This document shows positions 7,889 through 16,733 of a stretch of DNA of 55,129 bases, piece after piece. The notes beneath the pieces are model-generated. The model was not told the origin of the DNA and searched no databases. It saw only the letters and a list, made by a program, of their open reading frames with translations. The translations under genes were made by a program, and so were the position numbers. Positions within the stretch are counted from its first letter, which is position 1. Every line of letters begins with the position of its first letter. This stretch comes from Geochorda sp036562495 (GTDB lineage: Bacteria > Bacillota > Limnochordia > Limnochordales > Geochordaceae), in contig DATCKA010000127.1 in assembly GCA_036562495.1 (NCBI GenBank), positions 1 to 55,129 of the forward strand. The letters run 5' to 3'.

Positions 7889-8545
7889 TCAGCCCTGGGA
7901 CGGCGCCATCAGCTTGGCGTCGACGACGACGGCGTCGTGCTCCCGCACGAAGACCGGGTTGAGGTCCATCTGGCCGACGCGGTCGGCGTTGGCCAGCACC
8001 CATTCGCTGGCGGCCAGCACCACCTCCACCAGCGCCTGCCGGCTGGCTCGCAGCCCCCGGAAGCCCTCGAACAGGGCCCGGCCCCGCAGTTCGTCCAGCA
8101 TGGCCTCGACGTCGGAGGCTCGCACGGGCAGCCGGCGGAAGGCCACGTCCTGGTACAGCTCGGCGAAGATGCCGCCCACCCCGACCATGACGCAAGGGCC
8201 GAAGACCGGGTCCCGCAAGAAGCCCACGATGGCCTCCACGCCCGGGCGCTCCATGGCCTCGACGAGGATGGGATCGCCGGGAAAGCGAGAGCGGAGCTCC
8301 GTCACCACCTGCTCGAGCTCGGCGGCGTCGCGGATGCCGAGGCGCACGGCGCCCGCCTCGGTCTTGTGGAGCAGGGTCGGCGACGAGACCTTCGCGACCA
8401 CGGGGAAGGCGAAGGGCAGCGAGGCGGGGACCGGATCGTCGGGCAGGAGCAGCCGCGAGGGCGGCACCTTGATGCCCAGTCCGGCCAGGATGGCCTTCAG
8501 TTCGTGTTCGGCCGCCGCCAGGCGGGCCGGGGCGCGTGTCGACAC
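7889..8545 (-). CDS. ADP-forming acyl-CoA synthetase, beta (ATP-grasp) subunit
   Basis: A 218-residue ATP-grasp protein matching the small beta subunit of ADP-forming acetyl/acyl-CoA synthetases. The family converts acyl-CoA + ADP + Pi to acid + ATP + CoA. Marks are the VVAKVSSPTLLHKTEAGAV block (residues ~48-66), whose His receives phosphate from the alpha subunit, the GVGGIFAELYQDV glycine-rich segment (~121-133) and the metal-binding QMDLNPVFV near the C-terminus. The GTG at 8545 follows GAGGTGAG at good spacing, 11 bp after the alpha gene. Substrate range (acetate, branched-chain or aryl acids) cannot be read from sequence. Confidence 0.88.
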   Translation of the reverse strand: MSTRAPARLAAAEHELKAILAGLGIKVPPSRLLLPDDPVPASLPFAFPVVAKVSSPTLLHKTEAGAVRLGIRDAAELEQVVTELRSRFPGDPILVEAMERPGVEAIVGFLRDPVFGPCVMVGVGGIFAELYQDVAFRRLPVRASDVEAMLDELRGRALFEGFRGLRASRQALVEVVLAASEWVLANADRVGQMDLNPVFVREHDAVVVDAKLMAPSQG

Positions 8546-8556
8546 GTCGGCTCACC

Positions 8557-9978
8557 TCACCTCGGCACCATGGGCCGGTCGGCGGGGCTGGCCACCGCCG
8601 CGGCCATGGCAGGGTAGCGCAGGATGGCGGCCAGGGAGCGCACGGCCCGCCACAGCGACGGGTAGGTGGGCACGCCCAGGCCGTTGAGGATGCGGAAGGG
8701 CTCCTGGGTGTCCTTGACCCCGACCAAGGCCGCCACCACGGGCTTGCCGTAGCGGCGGGCCTGCCGGGCCACCGCGGGCAGCACCTCGGGGCTCATGAAG
8801 GGCAACTGGAGCACCACGCTGGCCAGCACCGCGTCGACGCCGGGATCCTCGAGCACCACCTGCAGCGCCTGCTCGTACATGGCGGTGGAGGCCTGTCCCG
8901 TCAGGTCGACGGGGTTGGCCACGCTGGCGAAGGAGGGCAGCACCTCTCGCAGCCGCGCCCGCGTGCCCTCCGTGAAGGTGGCCATGGCGAGCCCCACGCC
9001 GCGGGTCGTCGACTCGATGTAGTCGGAGAGCATGACCCCCTGCCCGCCCGCGCAGGTGATGACGGCGACCCGCCGGGCCCCCGGCGCCGGCATGGGGGCC
9101 AGGGCCAGCGCCAGGCACGTGTCGACCAGCTCCAGGTCGTCGAAGACCCGCCAGATCCCGTACTGGCGCAGCACCCCGTCGACCACCTGGTCGGGGCCGG
9201 CCATGGAGCCCGTGTGCAGCGCCGCCGCCCGAGCTCCCGTGGCCGTGCGACCTGCTTTGAGCAGCACCACCGGCTTTCGCCCGGCCAGCTGGCGGGCCGC
9301 CTCCAGGAAGGCGGGGCCGTCGGCGAAGCTCTCCAGGTAGAGGCCGATGACGGCGGTGGGATCTTCGGGGCGCCCCAGGGCCTGCAGGAGCTCCGCCTCC
9401 GCGATGTCGAGGCGGTTGCCCATGCCGATGAAGGCCGACACCCCGACGCCCATGGATGCCGCCGTCGACAGGAGCGTCGCGCCCACGGCCCCGCTCTGGG
9501 AGATCAGGGCCACGGTGCCCGCCCCGGGGCGGGGCAGGCGGTCGTCGGGCAGGAAGAGCGTGTCGAGGCCGTAGGCGGGGTTGAGCACCCCCAGCGTGTT
9601 GGGGCCCAGGATGCGGGTGCGGCTGCCCTGGATGATGGCCCGCAGCCTCCGCTCCAGCTCGCGCCCCTCCTCGCCGGTTTCGCCGAACCCGCCGGCGATG
9701 GGGATGACCACCTCGACGCCGCGGCGCACGCACTGTTGCACCAGTTCGGGGACGGTGGCGGCAGGGGTGGCGAGGACGGCGAGGTCGACGGGCTCGGGCA
9801 GGGCCTCGATGGAGGGCCAGACGGGTAGGTCCAGCACACGGGTGGCGTGCGGGTGGACGGGGTAGACCCGAGCTCGGCCCTTGAGCAGGTGACGGAGGAT
9901 GATGTGCCCAATCTTGTCGGGGTTAGGAGAGGCGCCCACGATCGCGACGCTGCGCGGGGTCAGAAGCGAGCGGATCAC
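8557..9978 (-). CDS. ADP-forming acyl-CoA synthetase, alpha (CoA-binding) subunit
   Basis: A 473-residue protein with the CoA-binding Rossmann domain (SVAIVGASPNPDKIG, residues ~8-22), the succinyl-CoA-ligase-like domain 2 (GPNTLGVLNP and ISQSGAVGA) and the phosphohistidine segment ALHTGSMAG. The layout is the separate alpha subunit of archaeal-type ACD rather than the single-chain fused enzyme of many bacteria. The GTG at 9978 follows GGGGGAG at 7 bases; the frame stays open upstream into the tkt region, but those residues do not look like the family. First gene of a two-gene leftward operon, divergent from tkt. Confidence 0.9.
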   Translation of the reverse strand: MIRSLLTPRSVAIVGASPNPDKIGHIILRHLLKGRARVYPVHPHATRVLDLPVWPSIEALPEPVDLAVLATPAATVPELVQQCVRRGVEVVIPIAGGFGETGEEGRELERRLRAIIQGSRTRILGPNTLGVLNPAYGLDTLFLPDDRLPRPGAGTVALISQSGAVGATLLSTAASMGVGVSAFIGMGNRLDIAEAELLQALGRPEDPTAVIGLYLESFADGPAFLEAARQLAGRKPVVLLKAGRTATGARAAALHTGSMAGPDQVVDGVLRQYGIWRVFDDLELVDTCLALALAPMPAPGARRVAVITCAGGQGVMLSDYIESTTRGVGLAMATFTEGTRARLREVLPSFASVANPVDLTGQASTAMYEQALQVVLEDPGVDAVLASVVLQLPFMSPEVLPAVARQARRYGKPVVAALVGVKDTQEPFRILNGLGVPTYPSLWRAVRSLAAILRYPAMAAAVASPADRPMVPR

Positions 9979-10160
9979 GCGATCTCCCCCTTCTCGATGA
10001 CCGAGCGGGGAGGGCAAATAGCTAGCAATTGCAATAATCCTGCTGCCCGCTCTCATTCTAGCAAAGCGGGCTGTCCGTGCCGAGTCCCGGCGCGCGTCGC
10101 GCGGATCGTGGGAGACCGAACAAGAGGCCAGGTGGAGACGGAGGAGGCATCCAGCAAGCC

Positions 10161-12182
10161 ATGACGACGCGGACGTCCACGACGCTGTTGCAACGGGTGG
10201 CGGATACGGTGCGAGCCCTGTCGGTCGACGCCATCGAGCAGGCCCGCTCGGGTCACCCCGGGCTGCCGCTGGGCTGCGCGGAGATCGGGGCGGTGCTCTT
10301 CGCCGAGGTGCTGCGCCACGACCCCGCATGGCCGACCTGGCCGGACCGGGACCGGCTGGTGCTGTCGGCCGGCCACGGCTCGATGTGGCTGTACAGCCTC
10401 CTGCACCTGACGGGCTACCCGCTGCCGCTGGAGGAGCTGCGTCGCTTCCGCCAGCTCCACTCGCTGACGCCGGGCCATCCCGAGCACGGGCGCACCCCGG
10501 GCGTGGAGACCACCACGGGCCCGCTGGGCCAGGGCCTGGCCAACGCGGTGGGCATGGCCCTGGCCGAGGCCATGCTGGCCGCCACCTACAACCGCCCCGG
10601 CTTCCCGGTGGTGGACCACCGCACCTGGGTGCTGGCCAGCGACGGCGACATGATGGAGGGCGTCGCCGCGGAGGCCGCCTCCCTGGCGGGACACCTGCGG
10701 CTGGGCAAGCTCAAGGTGATCTACGATTCCAATCAGATATCCATCGAGGGGTCCACCGGGCTGGCCTTCTCGGAGGACGTGGCGCGGCGCTTCGAGGCGT
10801 ACGGCTGGCGGGTCACCACCGTCGACGGGCACGACATCGAGGCGCTGCGGGCCGCCATGGCCTGGGCGGTGGCCGACGAGAGCCGCCCGTCGCTGATCGT
10901 GGCGCGCACGCACCTGGCCTACAAGAGCCCCAAGCAGGACCAGGCCGAGGCGCACGGCGCCCCGCTGGGCCCCGAGGCGGTACGGGCCCTCAAGGAGCGC
11001 ATCGGCTTCCCGCCGGACCGCCCCTTCTGGGTGCCGGAGGAGGTGCAGGCGCTGTTCGCCGAGCGCCGTGCGGCCTGGCAGGAGGCGAGCCGGAGCTGGC
11101 AGGCCCTTTGGGAGGACTGGTCCCGAGCCTTCCCCGAGCTCCGGCAGCGGTGGGACGAGGCCATGGAAGGCCGCCTGCCGGCCGATCTGGCATCGGCCCT
11201 GCCGAGCTTCGACCCATCCAAGCCCGTGGCGACCCGGGTGGCCGGGGGGCGGGTGCTGCAGGCCCTGGCCGAGCGGGTGCCCTACCTGGTCGGCGGCTCG
11301 GCCGACCTGGCGCCCTCGACCCACACCTTCATGGAGGGGCTGGGCTCGGTGGGGCCCGGGCAGTACAGCGGGCGCAACCTCCACTTCGGCGTGCGCGAGC
11401 ACGCGATGGGCGCCATCCTCAACGGCTTGAGCCTGCACGGCGGCTTGCGGCCCTTCGGCAGCACGTTTCTGGTCTTCTCCGACTACATGCGCCCGCCCAT
11501 CCGGCTGGCGGCCATGATGCGGCTGCCGGTGCTGTACGTCTTCACCCATGACTCGGTCTACGTCGGCGAGGATGGTCCCACGCACCAGCCCGTGGAGCAC
11601 CTGGAGGCGCTGCGCGCCATCCCGGGTCTCGAGGTCTGGCGGCCGGCCGACGCCACCGAGACCGCCCTGGCCTGGCTGGCGGCCCTGGAGCGCCAGGACG
11701 GGCCCTCTGCGCTGGTGCTGACCCGCCAGGGCGTGCCCGCGGTGCCGGTAGAGGGGGCCGACGGGGCCCGGCGCCAGCGGGAGGGTGTGCGGGCCGGCGC
11801 CTACGTCGTGCGGGGGCTCGACGAGGCCCAGGTCGACGTGACGCTGGTGGCCAGCGGCAGCGAGGTGGCCATGGCCGTGGAGGCGGCCGGACGCCTGCAA
11901 CAGGAGGGGCTCCGGGTACGGGTCGTCTCGGTGCCGTGCCGGGAGCGGCTGGCCGCGATGCCCCTCGAGGCGCGCCGACGCCTGCTGGCGCATCCCAGCC
12001 CCTGCGTGGTGGTGGAGGCCGGCGTCGGCAGCGGATGGGGCTGGCTGGTGGGCGAGCGGGCGGAGCTCGTCGGGGTGACCCGCTTCGGCGAGAGCGCGCC
12101 GGCGGCCCAGGCCGCCGCGGCCGTGGGGCTCACGGTCGACCGCGTGGTGGAGGCAGCCCGGCGCCTGGTCGCGTCCCGCTGA
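10161..12182 (+). CDS. tkt: Transketolase
   Basis: A 673-residue thiamine diphosphate enzyme of the non-oxidative pentose phosphate pathway, moving two-carbon units between ketose donors and aldose acceptors. Motifs: GHPGLPLG near the N-terminus, HGRTPGVETTTGPLGQG (substrate and ThDP loop), the ThDP motif beginning SDGDMMEGVAAEA and ending DSNQISIEG, GSADLAPSTHT, the catalytic glutamate in FGVREHAMG and the substrate histidine in DGPTHQPVEHL. Length matches single-chain transketolases. The ATG at 10161 lies 13 bases after GGAGGAGG, a long spacing, but upstream codons are unrelated to the family. Convergent with the comB-like gene, ends 6 bp apart. Confidence 0.96.
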   Translation: MTTRTSTTLLQRVADTVRALSVDAIEQARSGHPGLPLGCAEIGAVLFAEVLRHDPAWPTWPDRDRLVLSAGHGSMWLYSLLHLTGYPLPLEELRRFRQLHSLTPGHPEHGRTPGVETTTGPLGQGLANAVGMALAEAMLAATYNRPGFPVVDHRTWVLASDGDMMEGVAAEAASLAGHLRLGKLKVIYDSNQISIEGSTGLAFSEDVARRFEAYGWRVTTVDGHDIEALRAAMAWAVADESRPSLIVARTHLAYKSPKQDQAEAHGAPLGPEAVRALKERIGFPPDRPFWVPEEVQALFAERRAAWQEASRSWQALWEDWSRAFPELRQRWDEAMEGRLPADLASALPSFDPSKPVATRVAGGRVLQALAERVPYLVGGSADLAPSTHTFMEGLGSVGPGQYSGRNLHFGVREHAMGAILNGLSLHGGLRPFGSTFLVFSDYMRPPIRLAAMMRLPVLYVFTHDSVYVGEDGPTHQPVEHLEALRAIPGLEVWRPADATETALAWLAALERQDGPSALVLTRQGVPAVPVEGADGARRQREGVRAGAYVVRGLDEAQVDVTLVASGSEVAMAVEAAGRLQQEGLRVRVVSVPCRERLAAMPLEARRRLLAHPSPCVVVEAGVGSGWGWLVGERAELVGVTRFGESAPAAQAAAAVGLTVDRVVEAARRLVASR

Positions 12183-12188
12183 GAGCCG

Positions 12189-12962
12189 TCAGAGGGAGCT
12201 CCCGCCCGGCGGGCTCGCAGGATCGCCGGCGACCGCGGTCGGATAGAGCCGCGCCTCGGGCACCGGGACGGGGCGGATGACCGCCACGTCGCCCACCCTG
12301 CGGGCTCGGAGCGCGAAGTCGAAGAGGTTGTAGGCCATACAGAGCGGCACGTCCGACGGGGGAAAGGGCGGGAGCTCCCCCGCCAGCAGCCCCTGCACCC
12401 GGGGCGTCTCCCACAACTCGCTCAGCCGCCGCGCCGCAGGCCACTCGGCGCCCCGCAGGTGGGCCTCGATGGCCTCGGCGCACAGTTCGTCCTCCTCGGT
12501 GGTCTCCCGGGCGGCGCGTCCCATGGCCACCAGCGTCACCACCGGAGGCTCCAGCCGCCGGATGGCCAGGGCCGTCGCGACGGCGTTGACCAGCGAGGCC
12601 ACGTAGATGCGCCTGGCCTTGCGGCTGTAGATGACGCCCTGCGTGCCGGCGCCGGTGCGCTGCACGAAGGGTCGGCCCGTCAGGCGCAGCCCACCGGCCA
12701 CCGCCCGCAAGAGTTCGCTGGGGGAGTTGCCCATGTCGTAGCCGGGCAGCGGCCAGGCGCCCGACTCGCCCGAGAGGACGGCGTCGGGGTACCGCTGCCG
12801 CAGGGCCAACCCCCGATCCTTGTCGGCCACGGCCAGCAGGGGCCGCGCGCCCAGGGCCGCCGCGTAGGCGCAGACGCTGAAGGCGCGAAAGACGTCGATG
12901 ATCACCACCACGCCCTCGGCCTCGACGGCCCCGGCCAGGAGCCTCGTCCTGCGAATGTCCAT
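12189..12962 (-). CDS. 2-phosphosulfolactate phosphatase (ComB) family protein
   Basis: A 257-residue protein with the ComB-family N-terminal DVFRAFSVCAYAAALGA strand-helix (residues ~21-37), GESGAWPLPGYDMGNSP and a central RTGAGTQGV loop, plus CAEAIEAHL in the C-terminal half. ComB is a Mg-dependent acid phosphatase of coenzyme M synthesis in methanogens. Bacterial homologues such as B. subtilis YitC are common in spore formers, where sulfolactate occurs in spores. Sporulation-linked sulfolactate formation is therefore possible but unproven here, since no other sulfolactate gene is nearby. ATG at 12962; a TATAAT lies about 45 bases upstream. Confidence 0.78.
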   Translation of the reverse strand: MDIRRTRLLAGAVEAEGVVVIIDVFRAFSVCAYAAALGARPLLAVADKDRGLALRQRYPDAVLSGESGAWPLPGYDMGNSPSELLRAVAGGLRLTGRPFVQRTGAGTQGVIYSRKARRIYVASLVNAVATALAIRRLEPPVVTLVAMGRAARETTEEDELCAEAIEAHLRGAEWPAARRLSELWETPRVQGLLAGELPPFPPSDVPLCMAYNLFDFALRARRVGDVAVIRPVPVPEARLYPTAVAGDPASPPGGSSL

Positions 12963-13005
12963 GCCTCGAGCCCTTCTCGCGGGATGTTGGCTTGAAAGCG
13001 CCGCC

Positions 13006-13011
13006 ATTATA
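13006..13011 (-). promoter_or_regulatory. Candidate -10 element for the comB-like gene
   Basis: A perfect TATAAT reads on the minus strand (13011 to 13006), in otherwise G+C-rich sequence, with the predicted start near 12999 and the ATG at 12962. The region 17 bases further upstream has no recognisable -35. Confidence 0.4.
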
Positions 13012-13093
13012 GCACGCCCCGGGAAGGGGAGAGCCTGTCCCGGGGCGAACCAAATGGCGAATAATTGTGCTTACGACAACGGAGGTGGGTCGG

Positions 13094-15526
13094 GTGGGGC
13101 AGACCAGCGCCGGCGGCCGGCTGCGGGTGCGGCGGGCGGCCGTCATCGGCGCAGGCGTCATGGGCTCGCAGATCGCCGGGTGGATGGCGAGCCTGGGCAT
13201 CGCCTGCGAGCTGTTGGACGTGGCGTCGCCTGGTCCTGACAGAAACCGGTTAGCGGACCAGGGCCTGCGCCGGCTGAGCCAGATGAAGCCCGCGCCCCTG
13301 ACGAGCCCGGCGGCGGCCCGTCTCATCCGGACGGGCAACATCGAGGATCACAAAGAGCGTTTGCAGGATGTCGACCTGGTCATCGAGGCGATCGTGGAGG
13401 ATCTGGGCGCCAAGCAGGCCCTGTGGGCGGAGCTGGAGCCGCACATCGCCCCGCGGGCCGTCATCGCCACCAACACCTCCGGGCTGTCGGTGACCGAGCA
13501 GGCCCGGGGCCGGTCGGAGGCCTTCCGCCGGCGCTTCCTGGGCATCCACTTCTTCAACCCGCCCCGCTACCTGCGCCTGGTGGAGGTGATCCCCACCGCC
13601 GACACGGACCCCGACCTCGTGGAGGCGGTGCAGGTGTGGCTCCGCCGGACTCTGGGCAAGGTGCCGGTGCTCGCCCGGGACACCCCCAACTTCATCGGCA
13701 ACCGCATCGGCGTCTACTCGCTGCAGGTGACCCTGGAGGCCATGCAGCGCCACGGGCTGTCGGTGGAGGCCGTGGACCTGGTGACGGGGCCCGTCATGGG
13801 GCGCCCCAAGAGCGCCACGTTTCGCACGCTGGACCTGGTGGGGCTCGACACCTACCTCCACGTCCTGCGAAGCGGGGCCTCCCGCACGGATGACCCCGAG
13901 GAGCGAGCCCTGCTGGCGGTGCCGCCCATCGTAGCGGCCATGGTGGAGCGGGGCCTGCTGGGGGAGAAGAGCGGGGGCGGCTTCTACCGCCGCGCCGGAC
14001 GCTCGGGGGAGGGGGGCGGTGGCGCCATCGAGGTGCTGGACTGGGAGAGCCTGACCTACCGGCCGCGCCAGTCCGTGCGCTTCGACTCGGTCGACCGCGC
14101 CATGGCAGCGCCGCCCGAGCGGCGCCTCCAGACGTTGCTCGAAGGCGACGATGCCGCTGCCGCCTTCGCCCGGGACGTCGTCTACAGGGTGCTGGCCTTC
14201 GCGGCGGCCAAGGCCCCTTCCATCGCCTACAGCGTCGCCGACGTGGACCGGGCCATGCGCCACGGCTTCTCCTGGGAGCAGGGCCCCTTCGAGATCTGGG
14301 ACCGGCTCGGGCTCGAGCCGCTGGCGGAGGCGATGGCCCGGCAGGGGCTCCCGGTGCCGCAGCTGGTGCGGGCGGTGCTCGAGAGCGGCGCCTCCTCCTT
14401 CTACCGGGAGGCGACGCAGGCCGGGGGGCCGGGACGGGTCGAGGCGGTGGCCTTCGTCGAGGCGCCAGGGCGGGAGGATGGCCGTCCTTCCATTGCCTAC
14501 CGACCGGTCGTTTTGCCGCCCGAGCACCTGAGCGCCTCGCACCTCGAGGCACGAGGGGCCACCGTCTGGACGGGGCCCAGCGCGACGCTGCTGGACCTGG
14601 GCGAGGGCGTGGCCGGCCTGCGCTGCCATCCGCCCAAGGCGGCCATCGACGACGCGCTGGTGGAGGCGCTGGAGCGGGCCCTGTCGGAGCTGGGTGGCCG
14701 CTTTCGGGGGCTCGTCGTCTTCGGTGACGGCCCCGACTTCTCCCTGGGCGCCAATCTCTTCCACATCCTGCTGGCAGCCCGGCAGGGGGCGTGGTCGCAG
14801 CTGGAGGCGGTGGTGCGGCGCTTCCAGGCGGTCAACATGGCCCTCAAGTACGCGCCGGCTCCCGTCGCGGTGGCCGTCGCCGGGCGCGTACTGGGCGGGG
14901 GCGCCGAGATGCTCCTGCACGCCCCGACCGCCGTGGCAGCGGTGGAGAGCTACATCGGCCTGGTGGAGACGGGCGTCGGGCTCATCCCGGCGGGTGGCGG
15001 CACCAAGGAGATGCTGGTGCGTACCCTGGCACGGCTGCCCGAGGGGCGGCCCATCGACGTCCAGCCGCTGGTGGCATGGGCCTTCGAGGTCATCGCCACG
15101 GCCAGCGTCGCCACCAGCGCCCACGAGGCCCGGTCGCTGGGCTACCTGCGGCCGGAGGATGCGGTGGTGGCGGACCGGGACGCCCTGCTCTACCGGGCTC
15201 GCCAGCGGGTGATCGAGATGGACGAGGCCGGCTGGGTGCCTCCGCCGCCACCGGTCATCGCCGCGCCGGGACGAGACGTGGAGGCGGCGCTGGTGGCCGG
15301 GGTGCTGGACTGGTGGCGCTCCCGCCGCATCACCGACTACGAGGTGACCATCGGCAAGGCCCTGGCCCACGTACTATGCGGGGGCGGGGTGCCGGGCGGC
15401 ACGGAGCTCACGGAGTGGCAGATCCTGGACCTGGAGCGGGAGGCCTTCCTGAGCCTGCTGGGCCAGGAGAAGACGCAGGCGCGCATCGAGCACGTGTTGA
15501 CGACGGGCCGGCCCCTGCGCAACTAG
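13094..15526 (+). CDS. fadN: FadN-type 3-hydroxyacyl-CoA dehydrogenase / enoyl-CoA hydratase
   Basis: A two-domain beta-oxidation enzyme of about 810 residues. The N-terminal NAD-dependent hydroxyacyl-CoA dehydrogenase has AAVIGAGVMGSQIAGWMASL (residues ~16-35), IHFFNPPRYLRLVEVIP (catalytic His) and DTPNFIGNRIG. The C-terminal crotonase fold has GRVLGGGAEML and ETGVGLIPAGGGTKEM with its glutamate. Dehydrogenase-then-hydratase order and length fit B. subtilis FadN, not E. coli FadB/FadJ, which have the reverse order. The GTG at 13094 is chosen because GGAGGTG (13081-13087) is 6 bases upstream; a GTG at 13067 would leave that site inside the gene. First gene of fadN-fadA-fadE. Confidence 0.93.
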   Translation: MGQTSAGGRLRVRRAAVIGAGVMGSQIAGWMASLGIACELLDVASPGPDRNRLADQGLRRLSQMKPAPLTSPAAARLIRTGNIEDHKERLQDVDLVIEAIVEDLGAKQALWAELEPHIAPRAVIATNTSGLSVTEQARGRSEAFRRRFLGIHFFNPPRYLRLVEVIPTADTDPDLVEAVQVWLRRTLGKVPVLARDTPNFIGNRIGVYSLQVTLEAMQRHGLSVEAVDLVTGPVMGRPKSATFRTLDLVGLDTYLHVLRSGASRTDDPEERALLAVPPIVAAMVERGLLGEKSGGGFYRRAGRSGEGGGGAIEVLDWESLTYRPRQSVRFDSVDRAMAAPPERRLQTLLEGDDAAAAFARDVVYRVLAFAAAKAPSIAYSVADVDRAMRHGFSWEQGPFEIWDRLGLEPLAEAMARQGLPVPQLVRAVLESGASSFYREATQAGGPGRVEAVAFVEAPGREDGRPSIAYRPVVLPPEHLSASHLEARGATVWTGPSATLLDLGEGVAGLRCHPPKAAIDDALVEALERALSELGGRFRGLVVFGDGPDFSLGANLFHILLAARQGAWSQLEAVVRRFQAVNMALKYAPAPVAVAVAGRVLGGGAEMLLHAPTAVAAVESYIGLVETGVGLIPAGGGTKEMLVRTLARLPEGRPIDVQPLVAWAFEVIATASVATSAHEARSLGYLRPEDAVVADRDALLYRARQRVIEMDEAGWVPPPPPVIAAPGRDVEAALVAGVLDWWRSRRITDYEVTIGKALAHVLCGGGVPGGTELTEWQILDLEREAFLSLLGQEKTQARIEHVLTTGRPLRN

Positions 15527-15556
15527 GGCCGGGTCGTCGAGAGAGGGGCGGGCGAC

Positions 15557-16699
15557 ATGCAGGACGCAGTGATCGTGGCCGCCGTGCGCACGCCGGTGGG
15601 CAAGGCCCGCAAGGGATCCCTGGCGCACGTGCGTCCCGACGACCTGGCGGCCCTGGCCATCCGGGCCGCTGTGGAGCGGGTGCCGGGACTGGATCCGGCG
15701 GAGATCGACGACGTCATCCTGGGCTGCGCCATGCCCGAAGCGGACCAGGGCATGAACGTGGCGCGCATCGCGGCCCTGCGGGCGGGGCTGCCGGTGCAGG
15801 TGCCGGCGGTCACCATCAACCGGTTTTGCTCTTCGGGGCTGCAGGCCATCGCCATGGCCGCCGAGCGCATCATGGTGGGCCACGCCGACGTCATCGTGGC
15901 CGGCGGCGTGGAGAGCATGAGCCGGGTGCCCATGATGGGCTTCAAGCCGTCTCCCAACCCCTACCTGGTCGACCATCGGCCCGAGGTCTACATGGCCATG
16001 GGCCACACCGCCGAGGAGGTGGCGCGCCGCTACGGCGTCAGCCGGGAGGATCAGGACGCCTTCGCCCTCGAGAGCCACCGGCGGGCCGCGGCGGCCATCG
16101 ACGCCGGCCGCTTCCGGGAGGAGACGGTACCCGTGCCGCTGGAGGACGGCCGGGTGTTCGAGGTCGACGAGGGGGTGCGGCGCGACACCTCCATGGAGGC
16201 GCTGGCTGCATTGCGTCCCGCCTTCATGGAGGGGGGCACCGTCACGGCGGGCAACTCGTCGCAGATGAGCGACGGGGCGGCGGCAGCCGTGGTGATGTCG
16301 GCCCGGCGGGCCCAGGAGCTGGGCCTGCGTCCGCTGGCGGTCTACCGCGGCTTCGCCGTGGCGGGCGTCTCCCCGGAGGTCATGGGCATCGGGCCGGTGG
16401 AGGCGGTGCCCAAGCTCTTGCGTCGGGCGGGCGTGCGGCTGCAGGACGTGGAGCTGGTGGAGCTCAACGAGGCCTTCGCCGCCCAGACCCTGGCCGTCAT
16501 CCGAGGGCTGGAGCTGGATCCGGCCCGCGTCAACGTCAACGGCGGCGCCATCGCCCTGGGCCATCCCCTGGGGGCTACCGGCGCCAAGCTGACGGCGACG
16601 CTGCTGCACGAGATGAGGCGCCGGGGCGCCCGATACGGCGTCGTCACCATGTGCATCGGCGGCGGCATGGGCGCCGCGGGGCTCTTCGAGGCCGCCTAG
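15557..16699 (+). CDS. fadA: Acetyl-CoA C-acyltransferase (3-ketoacyl-CoA thiolase)
   Basis: A 380-residue thiolase cleaving 3-ketoacyl-CoA to acetyl-CoA and a shortened acyl-CoA. Nucleophile cysteine in NRFCSSGLQAI (residue ~93), NEAFAAQ, the catalytic histidine in GGAIALGHPLGATGAKL (~337) and the second cysteine in CIGGGMGAAG (~368). Position between fadN and fadE, 30 bp after fadN, supports a degradative thiolase over a biosynthetic acetyl-CoA acetyltransferase. ATG at 15557 with AGAGGGG 8 bases upstream. Confidence 0.95.
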   Translation: MQDAVIVAAVRTPVGKARKGSLAHVRPDDLAALAIRAAVERVPGLDPAEIDDVILGCAMPEADQGMNVARIAALRAGLPVQVPAVTINRFCSSGLQAIAMAAERIMVGHADVIVAGGVESMSRVPMMGFKPSPNPYLVDHRPEVYMAMGHTAEEVARRYGVSREDQDAFALESHRRAAAAIDAGRFREETVPVPLEDGRVFEVDEGVRRDTSMEALAALRPAFMEGGTVTAGNSSQMSDGAAAAVVMSARRAQELGLRPLAVYRGFAVAGVSPEVMGIGPVEAVPKLLRRAGVRLQDVELVELNEAFAAQTLAVIRGLELDPARVNVNGGAIALGHPLGATGAKLTATLLHEMRRRGARYGVVTMCIGGGMGAAGLFEAA

Positions 16700-16733
16700 G
16701 CGGCGCCTTCGTCACCCGAGGGGAGCGAGGAGC

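Noticed and set aside
10053..15370. Long minus-strand open frames opposite tkt and fadN
   Set aside because: No recognisable domains and low-complexity composition; the plus-strand enzymes are unambiguous.
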